A stretch of 64,000 nt of DNA from Ustilaginoidea virens (GCF_000687475.1 NC_057318.1:5270001-5334000); one strand, 5' to 3'. Shown: positions 40,773 through 53,423, counted from the stretch's first letter. Notes: generated by a model from the letters alone, not told the origin. A program made the numbers and translations.

Positions 40773-43700
40773 CGCTGCGACCCGACTTGAATGGGTTGCT
40801 CCCGTCGGCTCCGGCCACAAATGGCGACGCGTCCTCCTCCAGGTTTCGCGACCACCAAGGCGACAGCAGCGCTGACCGTAACGACATCTCCAATGCCGCT
40901 CCCGACAACACAAGGCCTTCAAGCGCTCCCTCCAAAAAAAATGGCATCGTCAACTCCGAGGCCAGAGATGATTTTGAGCATTCTAGGTTACAGCGCCCGG
41001 TGAAACCTCAACTGCTGCGGTCCAAAAGCGACTATGCTCCCCGCCACGTCGACGATTCGGATACCGAGGAAGAGATCCATGGATGGGGAGCTCGACATGG
41101 CTTCGAGGATCACTACCAGTCTGATCATATAATTTCACAATTAGCGAGCGTACGTCCATGATTCATAACCCCCCCCCCCCCCCCACTCTTTCAATCACTT
41201 GCGAGGTCTCTTGATCCGATGTGCGAAAGCTGTGACAGACCCTACACGCGCTCAGCTTGTTTTTTCATCTTGGCACTATTCATTCTGCAGTCTGCAGCAT
41301 TTTGCACCGGATTGATTTATAGTTGTGCAAGCGTCATGGTGAGGCAAGCTCTTGTTCCTTGTTCCTAACCATGTCTACCCAGAATTGGTACATGTACTTC
41401 ACCGACAAACGGCACGAGACCACCGGAAAACCGAAACCTTTGGAATACGAACTTCAAGACTGGAGGCAAAGGGACAGGCTGAAAACCGTCTCAGCTGCGC
41501 TTGCAGTATGTTTAAACATCGGAGTTGAGCCACCGGATCAGCTCAAGACTACTCCTGGCGCAAAATTGGAGGCTTGGACCGACCCGACCGTGCCTCCAAT
41601 TCAGAAAGCGCTGGAGAACATTGGAAAGGCGCTTCAGTCTCAATACGAAACCCTAGCGATTAGAGCTCGTTATAAACAATATCTGGACCCGTCTGTTGAG
41701 GAAACCAAGAAGTTTTGCGTGTCTTTGCGGCGAAATGCCAAGGATGAGCGGGTTCTGTTGCACTACAATGGCCACGGCGTACCCAAACCGACTGCTTCTG
41801 GGGAGATTTGGGTGTTCAACAAGACGTATACTCAGTATATCCCTGTTTCGTTGTACGATTTGCAACACTGGCTCCAAGCGCCAACCATTTTCGTATGGGA
41901 TTGCTCAGAGGCTGGAAACATCCTCAACAACTACCACCGCTTTGTGGAGAAGCATGAAGAGGAGGAGGAGGAAGCCGCGGAAAGAGATCCTCATTACGAA
42001 AAGACAAACTTCAGGCCTTATATCCACCTAGCCGCCTGCGCAGTCAAGGAAAATCTGCCTACAAACCCGCAGCTACCGGCCGACCTGTTCACAGCATGTC
42101 TGACCACACCCATCGAGATGGCCCTCTTGTTTTTTGTTCTCCAAAACCCGCTGAAAACAAAACTGACTCCTGACCGCGCCAAGCAACTTCCGGGGCGTCT
42201 TCAAGAGAGACGGACACCGCTTGGCGAGCTCAACTGGATTTTCACTGCCATTACGGACAGCATCGCTTGGACAACCTTGCCTCGGGATCTGTTTCGCAAG
42301 TTTTTCCGCCAGGACCTGATGGTTGCCGCCTTGTTTAGAAACTTTCTCTTGGCGCAGAGAGTCATGACTGTATACGGCTGCCATCCACAATCTTATCCAG
42401 CCTTGCCTGATACCCATCAGCATCCATTGTGGGAGACGTGGGACCTGGCCGTCGACATGGCTTTGGCGCAGCTTCCCATGCTTGAGAAGAAGGAGAATCA
42501 AGGCATCGATTACGAATATCATAACTCCACCTTCTTCACGGAACAGCTCACTGCGTTCGACGTGTACTTGACCAGAGGCGACGCAATGGCGCAGCGGCCC
42601 CCCGACCAGCTACCCGTCGTGCTGCAGGTGTTGCTCAGTCAACAGCATCGAGTCCGCGCCCTTATCCTGTTGGGCAGATTCCTGGACCTTGGCCCGTGGT
42701 CGGTCCAGCTGGCGCTCAGCATTGGCATCTTTCCTTACGTGCTTAAGCTTCTCCAGTCTGCTGCCGCGGAGCTGAAACCAGTCATGGTCTTCATCTGGGC
42801 CCGACTCATTGCCGTGGATATCTCGTGTCAACAGGATCTCATCAAAGACAGCGGTTACAGTTATTTCGCGCAGATCCTCAAACCCTCCGAAGGCCTCCCT
42901 GTTGTCGATAGTGATGAGCACAAGGCCATGTGCGCCTTCATCCTCGCCATGCTCTGCAAAGACTACAAAAACGGACAGATGGTGTGCAATCAGACCGATA
43001 TAATCACCTACTGCCTGGCTCATTTGCAGAACGAAAACAACCCTTTGCTCCGCCAGTGGGCCTGCTTATGCATCAGTCAGCTGTGGCAAGACTTGCCCGA
43101 GGCAAAATGGAGAGGCATCAGAGAAAACGCCTACGTGAAGCTCACCTACCTTATGAGGGACCCTTGCTGCGAAGTTCGAGCTGCCATGATACATGCTCTG
43201 ACTACCTTTTTGGGAATTCCAGATTTGACAGAGGAAGTGGCTCGGATCGAGGAGTCGATAGCCTGGACGATTCTGGAGATGGGTACGGATGGGAGCCCCA
43301 TGGTGCGCAAAGAGTTCTTGGCCTTCCTGTCTCACTTCATCACCCGGTTTGAGAGCAAGTTTCTTGTCGCGGCCTATGAACAGCTGCAGGAAGAAAAGGA
43401 ATACTTGATGTACCCGCCTCGGGATGATGGACAGGATCACAAGATGGGATTGCACTACGCACGGCCCGAAAACCGACAAAAAGACGGCACGATCAAGCCT
43501 ACAGCTCATGGGCTGTCGCACAACACTGTCTACATGGCTTGCTGGAAGCACGCGCTCATTCTCAGCGTCGATCCGCACCCTGAAGTTCAGTGCGAAGCTA
43601 CTTTGATTGTCGACTACGTGCACAATGTCCTACTAAGCTCCACGGTTGGAGAGTCGGCCCAGACGTTGATGCGAGACATCCAGACGCTGGCAAGGCAGGC

Positions 43701-45337
43701 CGCTATGCTGCGGAATGCCGCGCATGCGCACGCGCAACGATCCAGCCTCATCGGCGGGCAGGCCACGCCACCGCTTCCATCCCCCGGTTTGCTCCGCAGG
43801 ACGGCCAGCCTTCTCTTTCAATCCTTGGTGGGGGGAGAAGACAAGCCAAGGCCGACCACGCCCTCGAGCGTGGCTCCCTCTCGACCGTCGTCGTCCAAGC
43901 CAGGGCCGGATCAAATGGTCGCGCCCCCAGAACAGCTCGACCAGGCGTCTGCACCGGCTGCGTACAGCGTCGCTCGCGAACCAATGACTGGCGCATACGA
44001 AGGACGTGATCTCACAAAGACTCCGAATCTACCGCTCAAGAGCAGATTTCTCGAATGGTCCATCGAGTACTTTCGTGAACCGCAGATGAAACCGGGCGAG
44101 GCAGACGAACCTGGCAGCACGGAATATAACGAGCGCCTGTGGAGACGGGCTCGCAACGAGAACATGCTGAGGGAGACGCAGCCACTGAAGCAAATCGCGG
44201 GCACTCACAAATGGAACAACCAGCTGGGCGTCGTGAATAACGGGGCTCAGCCGGCAAAGCTGACGTTTCATCAGTACGAGGATCATTTGGCCGTGTCGGA
44301 TGAAGGCAACACGGTTTACGTGTGGGATTGGAAGAAGCAAAGCCGGCTCAGCCGGTTCTCGAACGGCAACCCCCAGGGATCCAAGATCAGCGACATGAAG
44401 TTCATCAACGAGGACGACCAAGCCTTCCTGATGACGGGTTCCTCGGACGGGGTGATTCGCGTATACCGCAACTACGACTCAGACAAGCAGATTGAGCTTG
44501 CAACGGCTTGGCGTGCCTCGACGCACATGGTCCCCAGCAACGTCAACTCGGGCATGGTGTTTGATTGGCAGCAAGTGACGGGCCGGGTGCTGGTGGCTGG
44601 GGACGTGCGAGTCATTCGGGTCTGGTACGCAGCGCACGAGGCTTGCATCATGGACATTCCGGCACGCTCAGGCTCGTGCGTCACCTCTCTGACATCGGAC
44701 CAAATGACGGGCAACATATTCGTGGCCGGCTTCGGCGACGGCGCCGTCCGAGTGTTCGACACGAGACAGCGCCCGCAGGATTCCATGGTCCGCAAGTGGA
44801 AGGACGAGTCGGACCGGCAGTGGATCAAGAGCGTGCACATGCAGCGCGGGGGGCAGCGCGAGCTGGTGAGTGCCAGCCGCAACGGCAGGGTCCGGATCTG
44901 GGACATACGGATGGACAAGCCGCTGCACTCGTTCCAGACGACCAGGGACACCTTGCGGACGGCCAGCACCCACGAGCATCTACCCGTCTTTGCAGTGTAA
45001 GTCGGAACGTAGCCAAGGCCAAGATCAGCCCCTAACACCCCATCCCCCCCCCCCCCCCCCTTTTTTTTCCCCCCCAAATCAAAACGCCGCGTCGAGTGCT
45101 AACATGTTTGTTTGCGGCAGCGGCACCTCGCAGCACGCGGTCAAGGTGTTCAACCTGGATGGCAATCTGCTCTCGCGTCTCGAGCCGTACTCTAGTTTCC
45201 TGCAGCAGAACCGACGAGCCCCCATCTCAGCAACAGCCTTTCACCCGCACCGACCCATTCTGGGCTGCACAGCCCAGGGCGATTATCACATCAACCTCTT
45301 CACCTGCGAGAAAACGGAGGCGCTGCACTTTGGCTAG
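40769..45337 (+). CDS. kog1: Kog1/raptor, TORC1 scaffold subunit
   Basis: Presents substrates to TOR kinase at the vacuole. Exons are 40769-41149, 41383-44996 and 45121-45337, giving 1403 aa in phase. After a ~127-residue disordered N-terminus comes the raptor-N caspase-like domain (WYMYFTDKRHET, LLHYNGHGVPKPT, IFVWDCSEAGNI; about 130-330). HEAT-type helices follow (about 450-830), then a Ser/Pro linker (about 830-900). The C-terminal WD40 propeller is cut by the last intron at FAV|GTSQHAVKVF. Intron 1 (233 nt) runs from GTACGT to CTACCCAG and contains C16. Two good inner splice sites there could define a 48-nt exon (41291-41338). The last intron (124 nt, GTAAGT donor) contains C17 followed by T8. 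The first in-frame Met is used, and a six-codon uORF overlaps it. The bZIP gene follows 2.4 kb downstream on the same strand. Confidence 0.96.
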
Positions 45338-45470
45338 AAGCCAGCCGCCAAAGCCAAGACGTTTCTGTTTCGGTCCAACTCCCTATGATGTCCCACACAT
45401 TTGTCTACAGAGTCCATTTCCAACTTTCCACATGACAGGGTCGAAGGATGATGCCGCAGCATTTCCTTTC

Positions 45471-45508
45471 CCTCTCCTCTCCTCTCCTCTCTTCTCTTCT
45501 CTTCTCTG

Positions 45509-45545
<37 letters not shown>
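45471..45545. repeat. CT-rich microsatellite
   Basis: CTCTCCTCTC units pass into a run of about 15 CT dinucleotides downstream of kog1. Confidence 0.9.
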
Positions 45546-45546
<1 letters not shown>

Positions 45547-46414
45547 TGGCTCTGTATTGAGTGAGTGCTTTGCGAATGCGTCTTATGTATGGAGGCTCCC
45601 TTCGCCCGAGAAGTTGCTGGGCAACCCGATGTTTGCATTGGCTCATTGTGCAGCAAAAGGCGTTAGTCACCAGGCGAAAAGGAAACGGCGGTTTTTTTTT
45701 TCTTTTTTCTTTCTTGTAGAGCATTCCTATCATTTTGCAGTCAGTCTTGAAGGCGTCCTCATGTGCATAGTTTTTTTTTTTTTTTTTTGGCTTGCTTTGC
45801 TCCATTCGTCATTCCGACATGCGTACTGGACATGATGCAACTCGGAACATTGGCTGTCGGTGCTTCACTAAAGGTGAGGCTGTTCGGTTCGGTCCGGGCG
45901 GATGTGCATCTTTTCATCTTGCTTCATTTTCTTTCATTTCCCTTGCCAGGCCCAGAGGCGGACCGGACCGCTCGACGGCCCGATTTGCGCCTTGAAATGA
46001 AATTTCTGTCTGTGATGCCGCCAAACGTCGAGGCACTCTCTCTCGCTTCCTCGGAACTCAATCTATTGGCAGGACGCTAGGTTAGGCAGCCACACGTAGC
46101 TGCGCATAAGCCGTCTGAATCCCCTCGTGCCGAGTTGCCTTGTCCCGCGGCCTCTGAGTGCACACTCTCTGTCCCCCTTTGGCGACTCACGTCATTTCAA
46201 GACGTCAAATTCCCCAACACACGTCCGGCGGTCTCGGTCGATGCCATGAAGGAAAGACGGCGGGGCGGGCATCAGGGGAGTTTTTTTTTCTCATGTGAAG
46301 AAGGCGAAAAAAGGGTGGCGGGCTAGGGACATGTCTATGGTGGTCAGGTCCAGGATGGTCAGATCTAGGGTAGTCGGCCATTGTCGACATTTTACGACGA
46401 GCATTGATCCAAGG

Positions 46415-46506
46415 TAGCGGGAGTCGGGGTCGAACCCAGTCTGCGGTACGGGAGTACCCGCGATTCCAAGCCTCTCCTGCTCCGTCGGCGCTGAGCCACG
46501 GCCCCC
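46415..46506 (-). pseudogene. tRNA-like relic with A and B boxes
   Basis: On the minus strand an A-box-like TGGCTCAGC lies in a perfect 4-bp D-stem (GCTC/GAGC). Farther on is the B-box GGGTTCGACCCC. Between them are a CTTGGAAT loop, which would read GGA (Ser), and a hairpin GCGGGTAC/GTACCGC like a long variable arm. The acceptor and anticodon stems do not pair and the T-stem has mismatches. It is therefore no functional tRNA. A decayed tRNA-Ser or a tRNA-derived SINE head are both possible. Confidence 0.35.
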
Positions 46507-47783
46507 GTGTTGCTCGTGTTGACCCTGGTTGTTTACGCCGGGTCTAAGGAAGGCTGCATGTGGGATGGAACTGCGGTTTGCCTCGGGTTAGGGGCCCGGC
46601 GGGCTGCTAGCACGTGTTTCGGGGCGTTGTAGATCTCGCGCCCAGCTGCCAGGGAACCCCCACGTCATCCAAGCACCGGGGTCGTCTTGGCACCAGACGG
46701 GTATGTACGAGACAAGACAGCTGCAGAGTACCCCGTACCGCCTACCAGTCCTGCAGCAGCAAGCGCTCCGCATCCGTAGTCTGTACGGGGCATGAGGGGA
46801 TGCGACCTTGACAAACTGCACGAGGCGACGAAAATGGCTTGATCGCATCAACGCTACGAGTCGCCTCGTCGCCCTGGCTGGGAGCTTGGAGGTGTCAAGA
46901 CACGGCCGTTCGTCGGGTGCCAAGTGCCGCGATACCTAGCAGGTACCCCCGAGGGTTCCTCAGGTACCGGATATCCGGTGCGGAGAGAAGTTGCTCCGTG
47001 CCTGGCGAGGTAACGGGGAATAAACGTCCCAGCCCAGTGCTGGGTTGGGGGGTTTGCATGGTTCATGCCACCGTGTGGTGAAACCCAAGACCAGCAGGCT
47101 TGACAGGGATTGATTTGATCCTTGGGACCTGCACCTGGCACCTTGGAGTCGTCGGGTACAGGTTTGGAAGAGCTAAGGCTGCCCACATGCAGCCTCCAGG
47201 TCTCCCTCCAGGCTTCCGCAAGGGCGTTGCAGTGGCGGTTGTTGTGCACGCACTCCAAGTCGGAAAGTATCGTTGACCAGGCCTAAGGTACCTCCCGTGT
47301 AATGTACTGTAGGTTATGTACTGTAGGTACCTGCAGTTGACCAGACCCCTCCTGCCTGCTTCGTACCAAAGGTACCCCAGTCCCCGGCTTCTGCCAGGAA
47401 CCCCCGCGGTCGTTTAGCGCCTCGCGGTAGCAGCCAGGCTGTAGGGGCCTCGGCGACAGGCCCCCCCGTCTCGTTCTTCTCGCGACCTCAGAAGGCTCAG
47501 TCAAGAGTTGACAGTTGACCCGTTACCAAGGCACCAATCGCAGTAGGTCAAGGTTGTTGCTCCTTCCGACCCGACGCTGCTACTCCGTACTCCGTACTGC
47601 ACTCCGTACTGTGTCTCGTTGTTGATTCTTCCCAGTCGTTTTCCCTTCGCATTTTCCCAGCCATCATCGTCTCCTCCAGCACCGCCCTCTTCTTCACCGT
47701 CAACACGTCGACCCTCGCTGGTTCCCACAGGCTCCCAGAGGCTCCCAGAGGCTACCCAAAGGCTCGCTCGGCCGCAAGCCGCA

Positions 47784-49133
47784 ATGGACTTCACGTCGCA
47801 GTACCAGTTCGCCGGCGGCCAGCCCTACCAGACCTTCATGCCCGTTCCCCCGCTGACGCCATCCAACTCCCACTCCGCCGGCTCCGACGATTTCAATACC
47901 ACATCACCTCCTGTGAGTAACATTCTCTCGTCGCCGCCCTGCAAAAACCCATCTGTCGGCTGTCAAGACGCCCTCGTCGTAACCAGGCCGCAGGGTGCTC
48001 GGTAGCTGCCCCCCCTGGTGCAAAACTACGTCATCTGCCATCCCCAGCCAACAACCTGCTTTTTCTCTCAAGCCCATTCGCCAACCATCCTGTGCTTGAG
48101 TCTGGCGACCAAAAGACGGCAAGTGTTGTTGACTGACTCTTCTCGCCCGCAAACATTCAGGACGGGTTCGACGGGATCCATAATACCGCCGATCATTTCC
48201 AGGGCTTCGACTACGGTCGGGCCTTTCACAACCCCCCCCAACAGCAAACCACGACAAGCTTGACCAGCCCCCCCACGCCGCCGAATCCGTCGCATTATGC
48301 GGTTCAACGGCAACCGCATCAGCAGATTCTCCAACCGCCACCCGCGGCGAATGGCTCCTTCGCCGGCAATCCGTCGGTGGGCAAAGTCGACGGAGCCGCC
48401 GACGATTTCAACCACGCGCGAGGAGGCAGCGACGACGACGAGTCTCTGACGCCCGCCCAATCGCGAAGAAAGGCACAGAACCGTGCTGCGTGAGTGGCCT
48501 ATTCCTCTAGCCTCTGCACACCTCAAGGCCAGGAGGCACCGCTCGGGCTGCATGGCAACTCATGGCAACTGATGGCAACTGATGGCAACTGACACGGGCC
48601 CCTCTCTCTCCAGGCAAAGGGCGTTTCGGGAGAGGAAGGAGAAGCATGTCAAGGATCTGGAAGCAAAGCTTGCCGATCTCGAGGCCGCGCAGCAGCACGT
48701 CTCTGTCGAGAATGAGCGGCTGAAGAAAGACTTGCAAAAAATGTCGACCGAGAACGAGATTTTGCGGGCGACTTCTACGGCCAGCAGCGGCGGATACAAC
48801 ACGTCCCATTCCCCGGCACCTGCCACCACCGGCCCCATGAAGTACTGCCCGACGGATTTCTACTCCAACGTCCTGCAGAACCATCACAACAAGTTTCCCT
48901 CACACCGAATCGTCACCTCGGACGACGGCGAGCGACTACTGGCAGCCGGGGCAGCGTGGGACTTTATAATCAACCACGACCTCTACAAGCGTGGCTTGGT
49001 CGACGTCGAAGATGTCAGCGAACGTTTGAAAACCTGTGCCCGCTGCGACGGACAGGGTCCGGTCTTTTCGGAGCAGGACATTGTCCAGGCCATGGAACAG
49101 AGCGTGGCCAGTGGCTCCGACGACCTCTTATAG
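47784..49133 (+). CDS. bZIP transcription factor, Yap/AP-1-like
   Basis: Probable nuclear stress regulator. Exons are 47784-47912, 48161-48489 and 48614-49133, giving 325 aa in phase. Introns are 248 and 124 nt, both with GTGAGT donors. The basic region reads RRKAQNRAAQRAFRER (about 145-160) and carries the NxxAQxxFR signature of the fungal Yap/Pap1 class. It is followed by a leucine-zipper coiled coil to about 205. Intron 2 splits the basic region between the two alanines. The N-terminus is Pro/Ser-rich with PLTPSNSHSAGSDDF. The C-terminal half (GPMKYCPTDFY, LLAAGAAWDFI, GLVDVEDVSERLK, CDGQGPVF) is a conserved fungal block that I associate with the Fcr3-type AP-1-like factors. It lacks the repeated cysteine clusters of the redox sensor Yap1/NapA. 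Only CARC is present near the end, so direct peroxide sensing by the Yap1 mechanism is not supported. Confidence 0.93.
48551..48593 (+). repeat. Decamer repeat inside bZIP intron 2
   Basis: Four 10-nt copies, ATGGCAACTC or ATGGCAACTG, the last running into GACA. Two copies contain CTGAT and the last CTGAC, all resembling branch-point sites. They lie 20-45 nt before the acceptor at 48613. Confidence 0.9.
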
Positions 49134-50044
49134 CCGGCTGAGCCGGGGGTGAATTACGCGCCTGCGTTGCGATGCAGCAGTACCGCGTTGGTATGAAGGC
49201 GAGATTCAGGAGCAAACCGTTGTAATGGGCTGAAGGTCTCAACACACACCCTCGGACCCTCAGCTTTGCCGACCAAGCCAAGCTGTTGTCTTTTGGGATA
49301 GGCGGGGCAATCTGTGGCTGGCTCGTTTTTTTTTTTTTTTTTTGCTGTTACTTTTTTTTTCTCGTTCCGATTTATTTTTTTTTTCCTTCCCTAGCCAACT
49401 CTACCCTGCCGGGATTCGACGAACCCACGCTCGTCGAGAGAAAAAACGGCGTCTTGTGTGTTCTTCACAAGGAACGGAGCCAGGGACAAACAAAACAATA
49501 TCCCGCCGAGCTGCCGCGCGGGCCCCAAGGAGCGCACGGAAATCAACTCGCGGCCATCGAGCATGTCTCGCCCGAGAAACTCAAGCTGCCTCGTCAATCC
49601 GTCTCCTCGGCTCCCGGGTCCGGGGTCTCTGGAATTCGTGAAACGCTGTATCTATACATGACATAGCCTGCAATGGCACCACCCATACGAGCCTAGTTAC
49701 AGTGCAGTTCTTGCCAATTGACCCGTGTTGAAACCACGCATCTGCTCCAGCGCCCGCAGCACAGGTACACAGCCCCTCCCCCCCGTCGCCAAGCCAGGTC
49801 TTGCCGTCTCAGCCGCGCCGTGCTTTTCATCCCCGTCCTTTGGAGCACATCGACAGCCATGCACGGGGGTAAAAGGCCGAGCAGGGCTTCAACGGAGCCG
49901 GGTGCGGAGACACCCTCGCTCCCTCCGAGAGACTCGTTACGCGGGGCTTCCGTGCCTGGCCGCCATGTGCAAGTGCCAGCTGGTGAGGGGGGTCCGTTCA
50001 TCGTCATGGCTGGAACTCTCTAGATGCTAGTCGAGGAGGAAGTT

Positions 50045-50069
50045 GGGGGGGGGGGGGGGGGGGGGGGGG
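50045..50069. repeat. G25 homopolymer
   Basis: Run of 25 guanines on the plus strand, so C25 on the sense strand of the phosphotransferase gene, about 560 nt beyond its stop. Confidence 0.9.
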
Positions 50070-50450
50070 AAGAAAATGAAAAATAAAAAGAAGAAGAAGA
50101 AGAAGTAAATACATCGATCGACTGCAGACTGCGTAAAAAAAAGAAAAAAAAAAGGCACACGTGCAAAAAAACCCACGTGGCGATGTCGTCGCTGATCCTT
50201 GCGTGCTGCCAAACTCAAACTCCCAAACCAGTTGCGCTTCCTAAATGCAAGCAAAGCAAAGCAAAGCAAGCAAGCAATACTCGTTCCCGGCTACCATGCG
50301 TCCGGACCTGAATACCGGGACTGGGCTCGTCCGCCATGCTCTATTACCGCTTACACGACAAAAAGACCGTCTACGCGACAAAAAGATGCCCGCTTCGCTT
50401 CTCTGGTGGGCGCAGAAGCTGCCTGCCGCCTTTTATCCGGCGCAGACACA

Positions 50451-50492
50451 GACGCTGACGCTGACGCTGACGCTGACGCTGACGCTGACGCT
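50451..50492. repeat. (GACGCT)7
   Basis: Seven hexamers, 130 nt downstream of the phosphotransferase stop codon. Confidence 0.95.
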
Positions 50493-50623
50493 CAAATGCT
50501 CAATCATTTCCCGTTACACATGATGGATCGCCCTCACCATTCTTTCTTTTCGTAAACAGCATCTTTTGTCCAAGCTGTGGGAGAGTCGCCGTTGTACAAG
50601 CCGCTGGCAGACACTTCTTGGGC

Positions 50624-52110
50624 CTAGTGAATCTTCTCGCCTTCTTTGTGCCCAAAGTCCTCAACGGGATGCTTGATGGTGAGGCACCAGATGTCGAGGT
50701 AGTCGCAGATGGACACAATCACGTCGACGACAAAGCTGCCGTAGACGCCCAGGGCGAGGCCGAGGATCAGAAAGACAAAGGACACTTGGTACTCGCCGCT
50801 GCCGAGGGCGCTGGGCCAGCCGACGCCGTACCGCTCCTGGAGAACGGGGCCCATCGAGTCCAAGACTCCAAACGCCAGGGGGACGCTCAGGACGTTCCAG
50901 TACGGGAAGGGAAGCTTGACCAGGTGGGCGGTGATCATCTGCCCGACGCTGTATGCGTTGACGATGCCGGCAAAGACCACAAACGGCACCAGATGGTGGT
51001 ACAGGACGGTGGGCTGCAAGTAGAGGTAGGTGACAATCAGGGTCCATGTGCCGAAAAAGGGCAAAAGGCCGACGAGGGCCCCTCGGGAGCGGTCGCCGCG
51101 GTCGTGACGGGCTCGAATGACGTTGAACGACGACTCGACAGTGTTCAGGACCAGTACGACGACGCCTTGCACCAGGTACCACTGGGTGAAGGAGAGGTCG
51201 TATACAACCTTGGGGATGCCGAGGGCCTGCGGAATGCCAAGGGTCTGAAGCATGCTCTGCTGCCAAATGTGGGCTCCGCCGAACAAGCCGGTAAGAGTGT
51301 AGACGGCAACCAAAATCAAAACACCTTCCACGGGGCCGTTGACGATGCCCAGAGTAAGCGTCTTGGTGTGATACTCGTCCCAGGTCTGGACGTAAAACGT
51401 GAGCAATGCTGGACAAAAAGAGCGCAAGACCCGTTAGCATTTGCGTATTCCAAGACTTGTGGGGCGAAGCCATGTCGATCTGGGTTCGCCGCGCGACTCA
51501 CCGGCAAACAGTGTCGCGACAGTCTTCCAGCCTTGTCCCATGTTTTGAGAGCCAGCAAAAATAAGAACCTCGAGACTTGTGTTGAGAGCATCCACGCCGT
51601 GGTCAAAGAGCTCGCCAAGGGGCCCGGACTGCTTGGTCCGGCGTCTGCAGCTTCGGTTAGCTGGTCATGTCGCATCTTGGTTTGCACTGCTGGAGTTGGG
51701 TCCGGATGCGCGAATTGCGATTTACCAGGGACACCGACTCCGGGCGAGCAAAAGCAGGCCGACAGTGACTCAATCACACACAAGACGAGGTTTCACACTC
51801 ACGCCTGAGCGCCGTCAACGGCATCGAAAGTCTGGTACAGGAAAAGGCCCAGAGCCCAGCTGAAGTAGACCCAGGCAGGACAGTCCTTGTCAAGAGTTGG
51901 GTTGTACCATAACAGCGTCAATACGTTGGTGACAATGAAGGAAAACCCCGTCAGAGTGATGAGATTCGGCGCCATGCTCATAGGAAAGAGTTTGATGACA
52001 AAGTTGTTGTAGAACGGCTTGAGGATGTATTTTGAGGTTAGGGATCGGTCGACCGCGGAGTACTTGTACTCCTTCAGCGCCGGTAGCTGGCTGTGTCGTA
52101 GGTAAACCAT
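50624..52110 (-). CDS. ept1: CDP-choline/ethanolamine:diacylglycerol phosphotransferase
   Basis: Last step of the Kennedy pathway: transfers phosphocholine or phosphoethanolamine from its CDP ester to diacylglycerol, in ER/Golgi membranes. Exons are 52110-51803, 51644-51502 and 51408-50624, giving 411 aa in phase. Introns are 158 and 93 nt with GTGAGT donors. The CDP-alcohol phosphotransferase motif DGx2ARx8Gx3Dx3D is complete (D99, G100, A103, R104, G113, D117, D121). The first intron splits Ala103, so the motif exists only after splicing. About eight to ten hydrophobic helices follow, fitting the family topology. Sequence alone does not separate choline (Cpt1) from ethanolamine (Ept1) preference, so the symbol is provisional. 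The gene is divergent from the RdRP across 2.8 kb. Confidence 0.94.
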
Positions 52111-53423
52111 TCTGAACGACGTCCGTAGCGAACACTGCAGTCACAGTTATTGCAAGTCCCAAGTCGGGGATTGGCGTCGAAAGGTTGGAACAGGGCGGGA
52201 ACAACTCACGCTACGAAATAGCCAGGATCGTGCGATTCGGCGTGGGCAGTCGGGGAGTTCAAAAGGGGTGTGAGAGGCCAGGGACTGAAGCTGATCGGTC
52301 CAGTCGCAAGCAAAGCTGATGAGAAAAGCCGCAGAGAATCGAAACAAGGCAGACCGATCCAATGGTGAGAGGGATTGGGCCCATTAACTATACGCGCGCT
52401 CGCAGCTCATAAGGCTTCTTGACCACGTTGAGGCAGACAGAGACAAGGAGGGAATGATCTAAACAGGCCAATGGCGGCGGTTGGGCCAGCGAACATGGAG
52501 GTGGGACTTGAACCTTTATTTTCAATTTTACTTTCAATTTTTTTTTTTCCCCATCTCTTTTTGGACCTTTCTTTCGTCGGGTCCGGTGGAGCCGACCGAG
52601 ATGTTGAGGTACCGCTTACCGCAAAGATTAGCGGAAACGTCGATAAGTTCCGTGTGGGCTGGGTAGTTTTGGAGTAGAATGTACTTTCTCGTGCCTGCTC
52701 CTGCCCCGTGGCTACTCCGCAGGGCCCGTCGGAAACGTCATTTCCCCTTGCGCCGTTTGGCGCTAGTCTGCTTTGAGCACACCCAAAGACTTGCCAAAGC
52801 CAACCCGGCAACGGGGGCTCGCGGAGTAAACGGGAGCCCAGTGACAGCTTTCGCATCACCGAGAGAAGTGTGCGACGTCTAATCGATATCGTTTTGCTTT
52901 GCTCTGTAGGGGAGTACGGGCGTGGCAGATACGGATGTCGTTGATGGTTGACACGCCCGCATTAACCAGGCCTGGCTTGGAACGTTGTAGGCAGCAGGCA
53001 GCCTGCTGTATTTTCCGCCTCGTGTCTGCGAATCGATGCCGTCGTCAGTCTGGCATCAACAGGTAGCCAGCCGTACAGCTTTACAGGCGAGATTGCCAGG
53101 GCCTCCCGCCTCTCGGAAACTGCAGTTTCGGGTTGCACCCCGGCAGCCTGCCAAAGTTTCCGATGAAGGGCAAGGCTTTCGGGGTGCTTTCGGGGTGCTG
53201 CCTTTCTTTCTGTTTTACTGCTTGTCACCCGTCTTGCATGTCGCGTCACGCTGGCTGCACGTGTCCAGATGTCCCAATTTCGCTGCCCTAGGGGCCGGCA
53301 CTTGGTCGTGATTCGCTCTTTCGGCCTGCGTTTGGGCTTGGGCTTGGGCTTGCATTTGCAGCGACATGTCCATGTGTGCCACGCGACATGGGCCCATTTC
53401 CAAGGGTCAACAGGTTGTTCCGC

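Larger units (their letters stand above)
45338..47783. other. Intergenic region kog1/bZIP
   Basis: Starts with the kog1 3' UTR, including a CT-rich tract (45471-45545) and a T-run near 45771-45788. A tRNA-like relic lies at 46415-46506 (minus). Three CTCCGTA words are packed at 47583-47607, about 180 nt before the bZIP start. GTAC-rich words occur near 47285-47340. No protein gene is recognised. Confidence 0.55.
49134..50623. other. Convergent intergenic region bZIP/phosphotransferase
   Basis: Holds the two 3' UTRs. Homopolymers are T17 near 49327 and G25 at 50045-50069, and a GACGCT repeat lies at 50451-50492. No further gene is recognised. Confidence 0.55.
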
